A DNA stretch of 62,579 bases from Lachnospiraceae bacterium (GTDB lineage: Bacteria > Bacillota > Clostridia > Lachnospirales > Lachnospiraceae): contig JAJQEO010000022.1 in the NCBI GenBank assembly GCA_021201665.1, positions 1 through 62,579 on the forward strand. The letters run 5' to 3'. This document shows, in pieces, positions 1-7,192 of this stretch. Position numbers and translations under genes: made by a program. The notes beneath the pieces are model-generated. The model had not been told where the DNA came from. It worked only from the letters and a program-made list of their open reading frames with translations, and made no database searches. Numbering within the stretch: the stretch's first letter is position 1; each line of letters starts with the position of its first letter.

Positions 1-93
1 ATTCGTTTGTGTCAGGCGAAGGATAATGGCAAAAAATGTTCGTGAAACAACCCTGACTGACGGCAATTGCTGGTGGTTTTTTCGTTGAGGCTA

Positions 94-102
94 TGCTATA
101 CT
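94..102 (+). promoter_or_regulatory. Extended -10 promoter upstream of the AAA-ATPase gene
   Basis: TG-C-TATACT forms an extended -10 element about 145 bp before the first gene. No good -35 lies 16-18 bp upstream, as is common for extended -10 promoters. The remaining leader up to 245 shows no gene. Confidence 0.4.
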
Positions 103-245
103 GCTATTAAGAACTTAAGAACAATTTCATGCGCAAAATGTGGAAATTTTGGTTCCAGCTTGTCCAGGTCGGAATTAATGAATTTTGGTAGGAACGATGG
201 ATATAAAGATGCATTGATAAAATGAAGCAGAGGAGGTGTGGCTCA

Positions 246-1829
246 GTGGCAAAGGTCTTTAATATAAACGGTGCGTGCAGACCGGAAAAGCATTATATGG
301 TTGATTTGGAGTCACGTCTGAAAGAGATAAAAAAGATGGTGGATGACGGGGAATATTTTTCAATCAACAGAGGACGCCAGTACGGAAAAACAACCATGCT
401 GAGGGCTCTTACTCGTTATCTGCAGAATGATTATGTTGTGGTAGCTCTGGATTTTCAGACGCTCGGGATGTCGTCTTTTGAAAGTGAGGAAGCTTTTATA
501 GGAGATCTGGCAGGGGAATTTTTGGATGCGGTACCTGAATTTCCCGAGGAGATTGAAGAACGGCTACTGACCTTTGCGGAAGGCACGGCAAGAATCAGTT
601 CATTAAATTCGTTTTTCAGAGTCATAAAGTCATGGTGTGAGAAGCTGGATAAAGCGCCGGTCCTGATCATAGATGAGGTGGATACGGCTTCAAATAATCA
701 GGTGTTCCTGGACTTTCTCGCGCAGCTGAGGGCGTATTATCTGAAAAGACCGGATGTCGCGACTTTTCAGTCAGTGATTCTTGCCGGGGTTTATGATATC
801 AGGAATATCAAGCATAAGATTCGCCCGGATGAAGAACATAAAACGAACAGCCCATGGAATATTGCGGCGAAATTCCGGGTAGATATGAGCTTTTCTGAGA
901 AGGAAATCGCTCAGATGCTGATGGAATATGAAGCAGATTATCACACCGGAATGAATGTGGAAGAGATTGCGGGGCAGATTTACAGCTATACATCAGGCTA
1001 TCCGGTGCTGGTTTCGGACTTGTGCAAGATACTGGATGAGGACATTGCAGGAAGTGAAGACTTTCTGAATAAGAGTGATGCATGGACGGAAGCAGGTCTG
1101 CAGGAGGCAGTGAACGAACTTCTCTTTGAAAAGAGTGCATTGTTTGAGTCTCTGATCGGAAAGCTGACGGATTACCCGGAAATGAAAGAAATGATTTACC
1201 GGCTATTGTTCCGGGGTGAGACAATTGCCTACAGTGCGGATGACCCGGTGGCGGATTTACTCCTTATGTTTGGGTTCGTGAAAGCAGAGCGGGCGACCAT
1301 TCAGATCGCGAACCGGATTTTCGAGATGCGGCTGTATAATTATTTCCTTACTCTGCCAGAGGTACAGAACGGAGATATCTACAGGCTGGGTTCGCAGGAC
1401 AAAAATCAGTTTGTGCGGGACGGGCAGCTGGATATGGAGCATCTGCTCGAAAAGTTTGTGGAATACTTTGATGATATTTACGGCGACCGGGAGCAAAGGT
1501 TTATAGAAGATGATGGACGGCGGTTTTTTATGCTGTTCTTAAAGCCAATCATTAACGGGACAGGAAATTATTATGTCGAAGCGCGGACCAGAAACCAGGA
1601 GCGTACCGATTTGATTATCGATTATTTCGGTCATCAATATATCGTAGAACTCAAAATATGGCGGGGCAATGCCTACAATGAAAGGGGAGAAGCACAGCTT
1701 CTGGAGTATCTTGACCATTATCATTTGAAGAAGGGATACATGCTGAGCTTTTGCTTCAATAAAAAGAAAAAGATTGGGGTAAAGGAGATCGTGCTTGGCG
1801 ATAAGGTGCTGGTGGAAGCGGTGGTTTAG
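246..1829 (+). CDS. AAA-ATPase-like protein with C-terminal PD-(D/E)XK-like domain
   Basis: This is an AAA-like P-loop protein of the type common in gut anaerobes. I chose GTG at 246 because AGGAGGTG at 231-238 sits 7 bp upstream and the product then begins MAKVFNINGACRPEKHYMVD, the usual start for this family. A Walker A-like RGRQYGKTT follows near residue 44, a Walker B-like LIIDEVD near 145, and a C-terminal segment with DLIIDYFGHQYIVELKIW resembles the D...E-x-K core of PD-(D/E)XK nucleases. Such proteins are widespread but poorly characterised; roles in defence or mobile-element biology are proposed, and no substrate can be inferred here. It lies in the accessory stretch that ends at the tRNA-Cys fragment, so it is probably island cargo. 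Confidence 0.8.
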   Translation: MAKVFNINGACRPEKHYMVDLESRLKEIKKMVDDGEYFSINRGRQYGKTTMLRALTRYLQNDYVVVALDFQTLGMSSFESEEAFIGDLAGEFLDAVPEFPEEIEERLLTFAEGTARISSLNSFFRVIKSWCEKLDKAPVLIIDEVDTASNNQVFLDFLAQLRAYYLKRPDVATFQSVILAGVYDIRNIKHKIRPDEEHKTNSPWNIAAKFRVDMSFSEKEIAQMLMEYEADYHTGMNVEEIAGQIYSYTSGYPVLVSDLCKILDEDIAGSEDFLNKSDAWTEAGLQEAVNELLFEKSALFESLIGKLTDYPEMKEMIYRLLFRGETIAYSADDPVADLLLMFGFVKAERATIQIANRIFEMRLYNYFLTLPEVQNGDIYRLGSQDKNQFVRDGQLDMEHLLEKFVEYFDDIYGDREQRFIEDDGRRFFMLFLKPIINGTGNYYVEARTRNQERTDLIIDYFGHQYIVELKIWRGNAYNERGEAQLLEYLDHYHLKKGYMLSFCFNKKKKIGVKEIVLGDKVLVEAVV

Positions 1830-1862
1830 AAAATCCTGTATTTTGGAAAGGTAGTGAGGACA

Positions 1863-2195
1863 ATGGAACAAAAGAGTGACATATTGAAGCCGTTCTCCAA
1901 TGACATAATTAAGTGTATGGGTGATTCGGTAAAGCGGATTATTCTGTATGGCTCATATGCCAGAGGGGACTATACCACTCATTCTGATATAGATATTATG
2001 ATTCTGACATCTCTGAATGATGCAGGGATCAGAAATATTGAGAACCAGATTTATGATATCGCTTTCGACTATGAAATGTCTCGGGGAGTTGTAATAAGCG
2101 TTAATATACAGAATATCGATCATTTCAACTACTGGCTGGGAGCTTTGCCATACTATGACAATGTGGAAAAGGAGGGGATTGTGCTTGCAGGATAA
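1863..2195 (+). CDS. Nucleotidyltransferase-fold (MNT) domain protein
   Basis: This small protein carries the minimal nucleotidyltransferase signature G-S-x10-D-x-D (GSYARGDYTTHSDID), followed by further strands of the fold. The family includes MntA-like antitoxins that AMPylate HEPN toxins. ATG at 1863 is preferred over GTG at 1854 because GGAAAGG at 1845-1851 is better spaced. No intact HEPN partner follows. The 2183-2270 stretch reads LQDKEVYFSIFRFRICMKTM and then stops, which could be the decayed start of a HEPN partner, but this is weak. It is more AT-rich than the genes after 3.3 kb. It may be the antitoxin half of a degraded TA pair. Confidence 0.7.
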   Translation: MEQKSDILKPFSNDIIKCMGDSVKRIILYGSYARGDYTTHSDIDIMILTSLNDAGIRNIENQIYDIAFDYEMSRGVVISVNIQNIDHFNYWLGALPYYDNVEKEGIVLAG

Positions 2196-2286
2196 AGAAG
2201 TGTATTTCAGTATATTTCGATTCAGGATATGCATGAAAACCATGAAGCATTGTGGAATAGGAAACATATGAGAGGAAGTGATATGG

Positions 2287-2589
2287 ATGTCGAGCGAAGT
2301 TTATACGGTTTCTCAAATTAAAAATATTTTAACTCCTGTCTTTCGACGTCATAATGTAAGACGAGCGGTACTATTTGGCTCCTATGGAAAAGGACGAGCG
2401 AATGAGAAGAGCGATCTTGATATACTGGTTGACAGCGGTCTGAAAGGCTTGAAATTTGTAGGACTGATTGAGGAAGTAAGAGAAGCTGTTGACAAAGATA
2501 TTGATATGATTGATGTCTCTCATTTGGAAAAGAATTCTGAGATCGATTCAGAAATACAGGAAACAGGGGTGGTGATTTATGAGGAATGA
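2287..2589 (+). CDS. mntA: MntA-type antitoxin (nucleotidyltransferase)
   Basis: The product shows the minimal nucleotidyltransferase motif G-S-x10-D-x-D (GSYGKGRANEKSDLD near residue 32) and a later D-I-D-M-I-D segment, matching the MntA/COG1669 family. In characterised pairs MntA transfers AMP onto a tyrosine of the HepT RNase toxin and neutralises it. The start is ATG 2287, with AGAGGAAG ending 8 bp upstream; the in-frame GTG at 2278 would remove that spacing. The reading frame overlaps the following hepT by 11 bp, the usual arrangement of this TA type. The pair sits 0.4 kb from the tRNA-Cys junction, consistent with island maintenance. The function is inferred from family and context. Confidence 0.85.
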   Translation: MSSEVYTVSQIKNILTPVFRRHNVRRAVLFGSYGKGRANEKSDLDILVDSGLKGLKFVGLIEEVREAVDKDIDMIDVSHLEKNSEIDSEIQETGVVIYEE

Positions 2590-2911
2590 GGTGGTTGTGT
2601 CTAAAATGTTGACATATATAGACAAGATTCAAAGGTATTCAAATGGTATGACATATGATACTTTTGTGGAAAACGATCTTGTTCTGGAAGCCTGTGTCTT
2701 TAACTTGAGCCAATTGGGAGAACTGGCGAACAAAGTGGATCAGGAATATAAAAAGAAACATTCTGAAATTCCGTGGAGCCAGGTATATGGCTTGCGGAAC
2801 CGAATCGTGCATGATTATGAAGGTGTGAATCTTCAGCTTGTATGGGAGATTATATCGGACGATTTGCCTGAACTAAAAGAAAGTTTACAGGTAATAAAAG
2901 AACAAAAATAA
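2579..2911 (+). CDS. hepT: HepT-type HEPN RNase toxin
   Basis: This 110-aa helical protein belongs to the DUF86/HepT HEPN family. It carries the R-x4-H catalytic motif as RNRIVH followed by D-Y (RNRIVHDY), where the downstream tyrosine is the residue AMPylated by MntA in studied systems. Length and motif position (about two thirds along the protein) fit active members, and no truncation is seen. It overlaps the mntA stop by 11 bp, which implies translational coupling. The toxin would cleave cellular RNA (tRNA in characterised relatives) when not modified. All catalytic residues appear present, so the pair looks functional. Confidence 0.87.
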   Translation: MRNEVVVSKMLTYIDKIQRYSNGMTYDTFVENDLVLEACVFNLSQLGELANKVDQEYKKKHSEIPWSQVYGLRNRIVHDYEGVNLQLVWEIISDDLPELKESLQVIKEQK

Positions 2912-2997
2912 AGAAATAATGTACCAATAGTGTACCAAACCTATCGCCGCCGCCCGGAAATGCCTGATTTACAAGGGTTGCGGGCACCGGTCATTGC

Positions 2998-3043
2998 GGT
3001 CTGCAACACCTCTATCGCCGGTTCAATTCCGGCTGGCACCTCT
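2998..3043 (+). tRNA. 3' half of tRNA-Cys (partial), likely attachment-site scar
   Basis: From GGTCTGCA onward the sequence reads as the anticodon loop (GCA), variable region, T-arm GCCGGTTCAATTCCGGC and 3' acceptor strand TGGCACC of a tRNA-Cys. The matching 5' acceptor GGTGCCA and the D-arm are absent upstream, where unrelated sequence with a short repeat (GTACCAATAGTGTACCAA at 2921-2938) is found instead. This is what remains when an element integrates in a tRNA gene and the other end rebuilds it. An intact tRNA-Cys would be expected upstream of the window. It is unlikely to be a functional tRNA by itself. Confidence 0.75.
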
Positions 3044-3073
3044 AAAAGAACCACGTTGTGTGGTTCTTTTTTT
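3044..3073 (+). terminator. Rho-independent terminator after the tRNA-Cys fragment
   Basis: A perfect 11-bp stem AAAAGAACCAC / GTGGTTCTTTT with a 5-nt loop GTTGT is followed by more T residues. It directly follows the tRNA-Cys 3' end and is probably the original terminator of that tRNA gene. Confidence 0.9.
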
Positions 3074-3306
3074 ACCGTTTAACTGAAAAGATGACCGTTC
3101 ACCTCTATTCTCTTGATTTTTGTATCTGGATGAATTAAAGTAAAGTCTGAATAATAATGCCTGGCGTTTTGGAAATTTTGGAAAGCTGCCAGACAGTTTC
3201 CGTATTAGATATTGGGGCATGATGCGGAGAGGACAGGTGTGCCAATGCTTTAGAATCGCATCGCGATCGACGGCACTGCTGTGGTACGTGGATATGGAGG
3301 ACAAAG

Positions 3307-3714
3307 ATGACGCGGTTTGTTATTTACACGGATGATAGAAAGGATATCCAGGAGCTGGAGCAGCTCCTGCGGAAGGCTGTACTCGCCCGCAGAGAATGGC
3401 CGCTCGTTCAGACTTATGTCGGTGATGAAAATTTCCGGGCGTATCTGCAGTTCGTACGGCAGAATCCATATTTGATTATGGTGGCAGCTGTTACTGGTCC
3501 GGAAGGACGTCAGAAGGCCATGCGGATTCGGGAAATTAACTGGGAAGCGCGGATGCTCTGGTTTTCAGATAAGTCAAATGAGACGGTTGCTGATTCAATA
3601 GGGATTACGGCTTTCGGTTTGCTTCCTGCCTCTATGAAGGAAATGGAGTCGGCACTGGATGCGTGTCAGCTTTTTTCTAATGCTTTGGCTTCGGATTCTC
3701 GCGCTCTGGTGTAG
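3307..3714 (+). CDS. Receiver-like orphan protein, no output domain
   Basis: I do not recognise a named family with certainty. The 135-aa product has the alternating strand/helix pattern of a response-regulator receiver domain (RFVIYTDD at the start, YLIMVAAVTG, then ARMLWFSDK and AFGLLPASMKEME), but the canonical phospho-acceptor Asp pattern is not clear and no LytTR or winged-helix output domain follows. GGAGG at 3297-3301 supports the ATG at 3307. It resembles the N-terminal half of LytTR-type regulators seen in Lachnospiraceae, so it may be a stand-alone pseudo-receiver or a truncated regulator. It lies alone just beyond the tRNA-Cys junction. Confidence 0.55.
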   Translation: MTRFVIYTDDRKDIQELEQLLRKAVLARREWPLVQTYVGDENFRAYLQFVRQNPYLIMVAAVTGPEGRQKAMRIREINWEARMLWFSDKSNETVADSIGITAFGLLPASMKEMESALDACQLFSNALASDSRALV

Positions 3715-3897
3715 GCTGCGATCCGGCATGCTTCTTCTATTTGTTAGTAAATTTGTGCTTTGGATTGACAGAAAGAACAAAATATAGCAGAATGGGGTTA
3801 TGTGCATTACGGAAAGGCAGCTGTTTTCAGTACCTTCATATTTGCCAGGCTTTGTGCAAAATAGTAGGAAGGTAATTTAGTAAAATGGAGTTTTACC

Positions 3898-4905
3898 ATG
3901 ACGGAGAAAAGGAAATATACAATCGATGATGTGGCGCGTGAACTCGGGATCAGTAAGACAACCGTCTCACGCGCGATTTCCGGGAAGGGCAGGGTCAGTC
4001 AGGAGACGCGGGAGAAGGTACTCTCCTGTATAGAAAAAAATGATTATCGCCCGAATGTGATTGCGAAGGCTCTTTCCGAGAGAAGAACGTATAATATTGG
4101 TCTGCTGCTCCCAAATGATTACGCAGAGATTGACTTTCCTTTTTTTAAAGAGTGTATGAGCGGCATCTGCGAGAAGGCGACGCAGCACAATTATGACATC
4201 CTTCTTCTGCTTGTGGATGGCAAGGACCTGACACAGCTTAGACGGATGATTTCCAACCGCAAGGTGGATGGAGTGATCGTGACGCGCGCACTGACCAACC
4301 CGACCTTGCGCAGCTATCTGAGTGAGGAAAAAGTGCCGTTTGTAGTGATCGGGACGCCGCAGACGGAGGATCCGGGCATGGTCTGGATCGACAATCAGAA
4401 CCGGGAGGGCAGCCGGGAGCTTACCGGTATTTTGCTGATGAAGGGACTCCGCCGTCTCGCTCTGGTCGGCGGCAGCCGGACGCATCTGGTCACCAGCAGC
4501 CGCGTGGAAGGCTTTGAGGATGCGCATAATGATTACCATGTGCGGGTAGATGAGAAGCTGCTGTTTTTCGATGTAGACAGTTACGCGAAGGCGGCAAAAG
4601 CCGCAGACATGATCCTGGAGGAAAAAGCAGACGGGATTGTATTCATGGATGATTATATTGCGAATATGATGCTGGGGTGCCTGCGTGAGCGGCAGGTAAA
4701 AATCCCCCAGGATCTCCGGGTGGCGAGCTTATATGACAGTGCTCTGCTGGAATATCATATTCCGGCCATCACGAGCCTGCATTTCAACACCAAAAGTCTC
4801 GGAATGAATGCCTGCCAGATCCTTCTGGACCACCTTGGCGAGCAGGTGGAAGGGGAGTTTGTGCCGTTGAATTACCAGGTGATTCTCCGGGAGTCGACGA
4901 AGTGA
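3898..4905 (+). CDS. LacI-family transcriptional regulator
   Basis: The product has an N-terminal LacI helix-turn-helix (YTIDDVARELGISKTTVSRA, residues about 7-26) with the hinge segment RPNVIAKALSERR, followed by a periplasmic-binding-protein-like effector domain to residue 335, the normal family length. It is the only LacI gene upstream of the maltooligosaccharide-type transporter at 7.2 kb, whose promoter carries two TTGCGCAA-type palindromes. It is therefore the best candidate repressor of that operon, with a sugar as likely inducer. Assignment to that operon is inferred from proximity (2 kb, separated by a HAD gene on the other strand). Confidence 0.9.
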   Translation: MTEKRKYTIDDVARELGISKTTVSRAISGKGRVSQETREKVLSCIEKNDYRPNVIAKALSERRTYNIGLLLPNDYAEIDFPFFKECMSGICEKATQHNYDILLLLVDGKDLTQLRRMISNRKVDGVIVTRALTNPTLRSYLSEEKVPFVVIGTPQTEDPGMVWIDNQNREGSRELTGILLMKGLRRLALVGGSRTHLVTSSRVEGFEDAHNDYHVRVDEKLLFFDVDSYAKAAKAADMILEEKADGIVFMDDYIANMMLGCLRERQVKIPQDLRVASLYDSALLEYHIPAITSLHFNTKSLGMNACQILLDHLGEQVEGEFVPLNYQVILRESTK

Positions 4906-5005
4906 GGCATATAAACAACGCAGATAAACGGCTGAAGAAGTATATCGCTCTGCTATGTATTGATCATTCCGGACGGAAAAACTGGATTGCTCAGATAAAG
5001 CATTA

Positions 5006-6274
5006 CTATGTAAGTAACGGTAACGCCCAGCCGGTAAAATTCATCACTGTATAATTGACGGTATCACCCAGCTGAAAACGCATCGGAGCAGATGACGTTT
5101 TTTCGCCGGGTGTTTTTTTGTGCACAGGGGCGCGTAAGGTATATCCCATGCGAAGCGTGGGATGCCACCCGGCGAGGGGAATTAGCAGCCTACGCTGCAC
5201 GCGCTCCGCGCGGGCAAGTAGGGGACAAGTCTCCCTGCTCGATTGCACAGAATCGCATAAGGAAGTCTCCCGGGATGAATTTACATCATATGTTCCGAAT
5301 TGCGGAGCAAATCGAGAACCTGAAGAATTTGCAGATGTATTTGTACCAGATTTGTTTATCCAGTCCGGAAGGACGAAGGAAAGGTTCGAGTGCACATAAA
5401 AGGAATCCAGCCCTGCGGCCATGGCACCGCCGATATCATTTACTGCGTCATTTCCTATGAAAAGAGACTGGCTGAAATCCAGTCCAAACTGGCGGGTCAG
5501 CTGATGGAAAAAGAATGGGTTGGGCTTGCCCACGCCGTAATCAGAGGAGATCAGAATGCCGTCAAATCGCTGGTCGAGGTCAAGCAGACGCAGCTCATAT
5601 TGAGTAAAAATACGCTGTGCGTTCGAGAGCAGCCAGACTTTTTTCCCTGCTGCATGAAGATATTCCAGCATCTCGAGGGTTCCCTCGTAGAGGCGGATGT
5701 ATTCCGTAGAGAGTACGCGGAAAAACTGTCCGGTATGAAGGATCAGCTCCGGACTCGCGATGATTCCCTTTTGCTCATAAAGGGCCTGAATCACACAGGA
5801 AAGATCAATCTCAGGGGAAGCTTCATAATCCTGAGCCAGACGGGAGTGCCAGGCAGACATTGCAGGCTCATTTCCTGGCTGATGCTCCTCGTGATTATGA
5901 GAATGAGAAACCTGGCGGGCTGGTGTTTCTGTTATGCAATCTGATGCACTGACCCTGCTGATCTGTTCCTGATGGATATGGAAATTCTGGCAGGAGGCAT
6001 CGCTTTGATCCTGCTGCGCATCCGAATAAGACTGCGCAACTGTATAAGAAGCGGAAGAGCCATGCTTCCGCCCTGCGTCCTGGCGATATTGCTCTGTCAG
6101 AGCATCCCGGGCTAAGCGCAGTTCCTCCGGCGAATAATCCGCGCCATAATATCCATAGAACAGACACATTTTGTCCCAGAGCATCGGGTTCTCCTCGTCC
6201 GTATGGATATCCACCAGAGTTCCATACAGATCAAAAATGTAATTGTGATAGTGGTATGGGAGCTGAGCTTTCAT
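5006..6274 (-). CDS. HAD-superfamily hydrolase with repeat-derived C-terminus
   Basis: The N-terminal motif FDLYGTLVD (nucleophile Asp near residue 15), the motif II-like WLLSNA, the Lys of VGKPNPFFF and the acidic motif IGNDAVNDIGG identify a HAD phosphatase of the YjjG/PGMB-like group. At 422 aa it is about 180 residues longer than the family norm. Two things account for this: a hydrophilic insert at about residues 75-160 (rich in Ser, Gln, His, Asp), and a C-terminal tail from about residue 310 that is largely a translation of the palindromic repeat cluster at 5110-5330 (for example SRFAPQFGTYDVN and PLAGWHPTLRMGY). The repeats seem to have entered the end of the gene while leaving a reading frame open. 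Substrate unknown. Confidence 0.82.
   Translation of the reverse strand: MKAQLPYHYHNYIFDLYGTLVDIHTDEENPMLWDKMCLFYGYYGADYSPEELRLARDALTEQYRQDAGRKHGSSASYTVAQSYSDAQQDQSDASCQNFHIHQEQISRVSASDCITETPARQVSHSHNHEEHQPGNEPAMSAWHSRLAQDYEASPEIDLSCVIQALYEQKGIIASPELILHTGQFFRVLSTEYIRLYEGTLEMLEYLHAAGKKVWLLSNAQRIFTQYELRLLDLDQRFDGILISSDYGVGKPNPFFFHQLTRQFGLDFSQSLFIGNDAVNDIGGAMAAGLDSFYVHSNLSFVLPDWINKSGTNTSANSSGSRFAPQFGTYDVNSSRETSLCDSVQSSRETCPLLARAERVQRRLLIPLAGWHPTLRMGYTLRAPVHKKTPGEKTSSAPMRFQLGDTVNYTVMNFTGWALPLLT
5110..5330. repeat. Palindromic repeat mosaic (modules B, C, A) inside the HAD gene 3' end
   Basis: Module B (5141-5177) contains TCCCATGC-gaa-GCGTGGGA and ends in a CCACCCGGCGAGG tail; close copies lie at 52688 and, reversed, at 46105 and 61436. 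Module C (5178-5223) runs from GGAATTAGCAG to GCGGGCAAGTA and recurs at 15726. Module A (5291-5319) is TGTTCCGAATTGCGGAGC plus a short tail, with copies at 15693 and 47874. All three lie in the reading frame of the HAD gene. Confidence 0.75.
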
Positions 6275-6339
6275 TTTTGCACTCCGTGTTTATGACACAA
6301 AAATTTGTAAAAAGTTAACGACAATAGGCACAAAATGAA

Positions 6340-6368
6340 ATGACAAAAGACTGGATATGTGATACAAT
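6340..6368 (+). promoter_or_regulatory. Promoter of the small toxin-like peptide
   Basis: ATGACA (6340-6345), a 17-bp spacer and TACAAT (6363-6368), preceded by TG to give an extended -10. Transcription would start about 125 bp before the 28-codon reading frame, giving a structured leader as in type I toxin mRNAs. Confidence 0.6.
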
Positions 6369-6498
6369 ATAAATATCATCTCCAAAAGCTGGTCAGAATG
6401 CTGACTTACAGAGACAGTATTCCGTTCACCGGCGGGCAAACCGTACTCCTCTGATTACTATGCGGCTGACGGTTCGCTTCAGAAAGGAGGTGAGGACT

Positions 6499-6585
6499 AT
6501 GGCGGGTATCGTCTCGCTGCTGATTGCCATCACGGCGAATGTAATTGCATATTACATTTGTAAGTGGTTTGATGGAAAATCGTGA
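6499..6585 (+). CDS. 28-aa hydrophobic peptide, type I toxin-like (holin-like) candidate
   Basis: AAAGGAGGTGAGGA at 6482-6495 precedes an ATG at 6499. The product starts MAGIVSLLIAITANVIAYY and ends ICKWFDGKS: one transmembrane helix followed by a short charged tail with C-K-W. This resembles the small 'putative holin-like toxin' peptides that recur in Lachnospiraceae and other Firmicutes and, by analogy with TxpA/BsrG and Fst/Ldr toxins, may be type I toxins held in check by an antisense RNA. A long hairpin sits 44 bp downstream and a good promoter upstream. No antisense RNA promoter was firmly identified. It is too short for standard gene callers, so it would often be missed. Confidence 0.65.
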   Translation: MAGIVSLLIAITANVIAYYICKWFDGKS

Positions 6586-6628
6586 CTCGTTTACAATTGC
6601 ACCAGCATACCTCGCTGATAAAGAGGGA

Positions 6629-6661
6629 GAAACCCCAGAGACCAACCCTCTCTGGGGTTTC
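6629..6661 (+). terminator. 13-bp hairpin after the toxin-like peptide
   Basis: A perfect stem GAAACCCCAGAGA / TCTCTGGGGTTTC with a 7-nt loop. The T-tract is short (TTTC-GTTT), so it is either a terminator or the 3' structure bound by an antisense RNA. Confidence 0.65.
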
Positions 6662-6927
6662 GTTTGCCATTTTACTGGCGGATATATCTCGCTTTCACAA
6701 AGACTTTACCACAGGAGCTGACGTTTTGCAAGGGTTATTTTTGCGATATATTCAGTTTTCATGGTGCATTGCTGCATAGTCAAAGGTGGCTACCTTTTGT
6801 CGTCCGAATCATTAACATTTAAATGCTTAAAATTTGAATGTCATCGGCAATCGGGCGCGAGGAAGACTGTCTGCGTCTATTTCTGATACGGTCCGATAAT
6901 ATTGTTTAAAACACCTGTAAAACCAGA

Positions 6928-6945
6928 TGCGCAAACGGTTGCGCA
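6928..6945. promoter_or_regulatory. LacI-type operator, upstream copy
   Basis: TGCGCAAACGGTTGCGCA is an 18-bp palindrome with one mismatched pair and a central CG, typical of LacI/GalR operators. It lies 139 bp upstream of the second operator, about 13 helical turns, a distance that allows DNA looping. Confidence 0.75.
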
Positions 6946-7019
6946 AAGTAAAACACAACCAAAACCAGTATAGGCAATATGCACAAAAAAACGGTCGGAA
7001 TACTGTCTATTTAGTATAG

Positions 7020-7048
7020 TTGACATGAAGAAACAGATAAGGTATACT
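7020..7048 (+). promoter_or_regulatory. Strong sigma-A promoter of the malE-type operon
   Basis: Consensus TTGACA (7020-7025), an exact 17-bp spacer and TATACT (7043-7048). The predicted start near 7055 lies between the two operators, so a repressor bound at 7067 would block elongation or promoter clearance. Confidence 0.88.
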
Positions 7049-7066
7049 GTAAGCACGGTAAACCGA

Positions 7067-7085
7067 TTGCGCAACAGTTGCGCAA
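7067..7085. promoter_or_regulatory. LacI-type operator, promoter-proximal copy
   Basis: TTGCGCAACAGTTGCGCAA is a perfect 19-bp palindrome about a central A, just downstream of the predicted transcription start. Confidence 0.82.
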
Positions 7086-7192
7086 CAAAACGACACAGGC
7101 TGCAGCGAATATTTACGATGGCCTGTGAGCGGCAGCCGGAGCCGGGACTGGTTCCGCGCTGTACCTATTAAATCCATAAGGAGGATAAGCAA

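Noticed and set aside
5390..5944. 184-codon frame on the + strand
   Set aside because: It is antisense to the HAD gene and matches no family.
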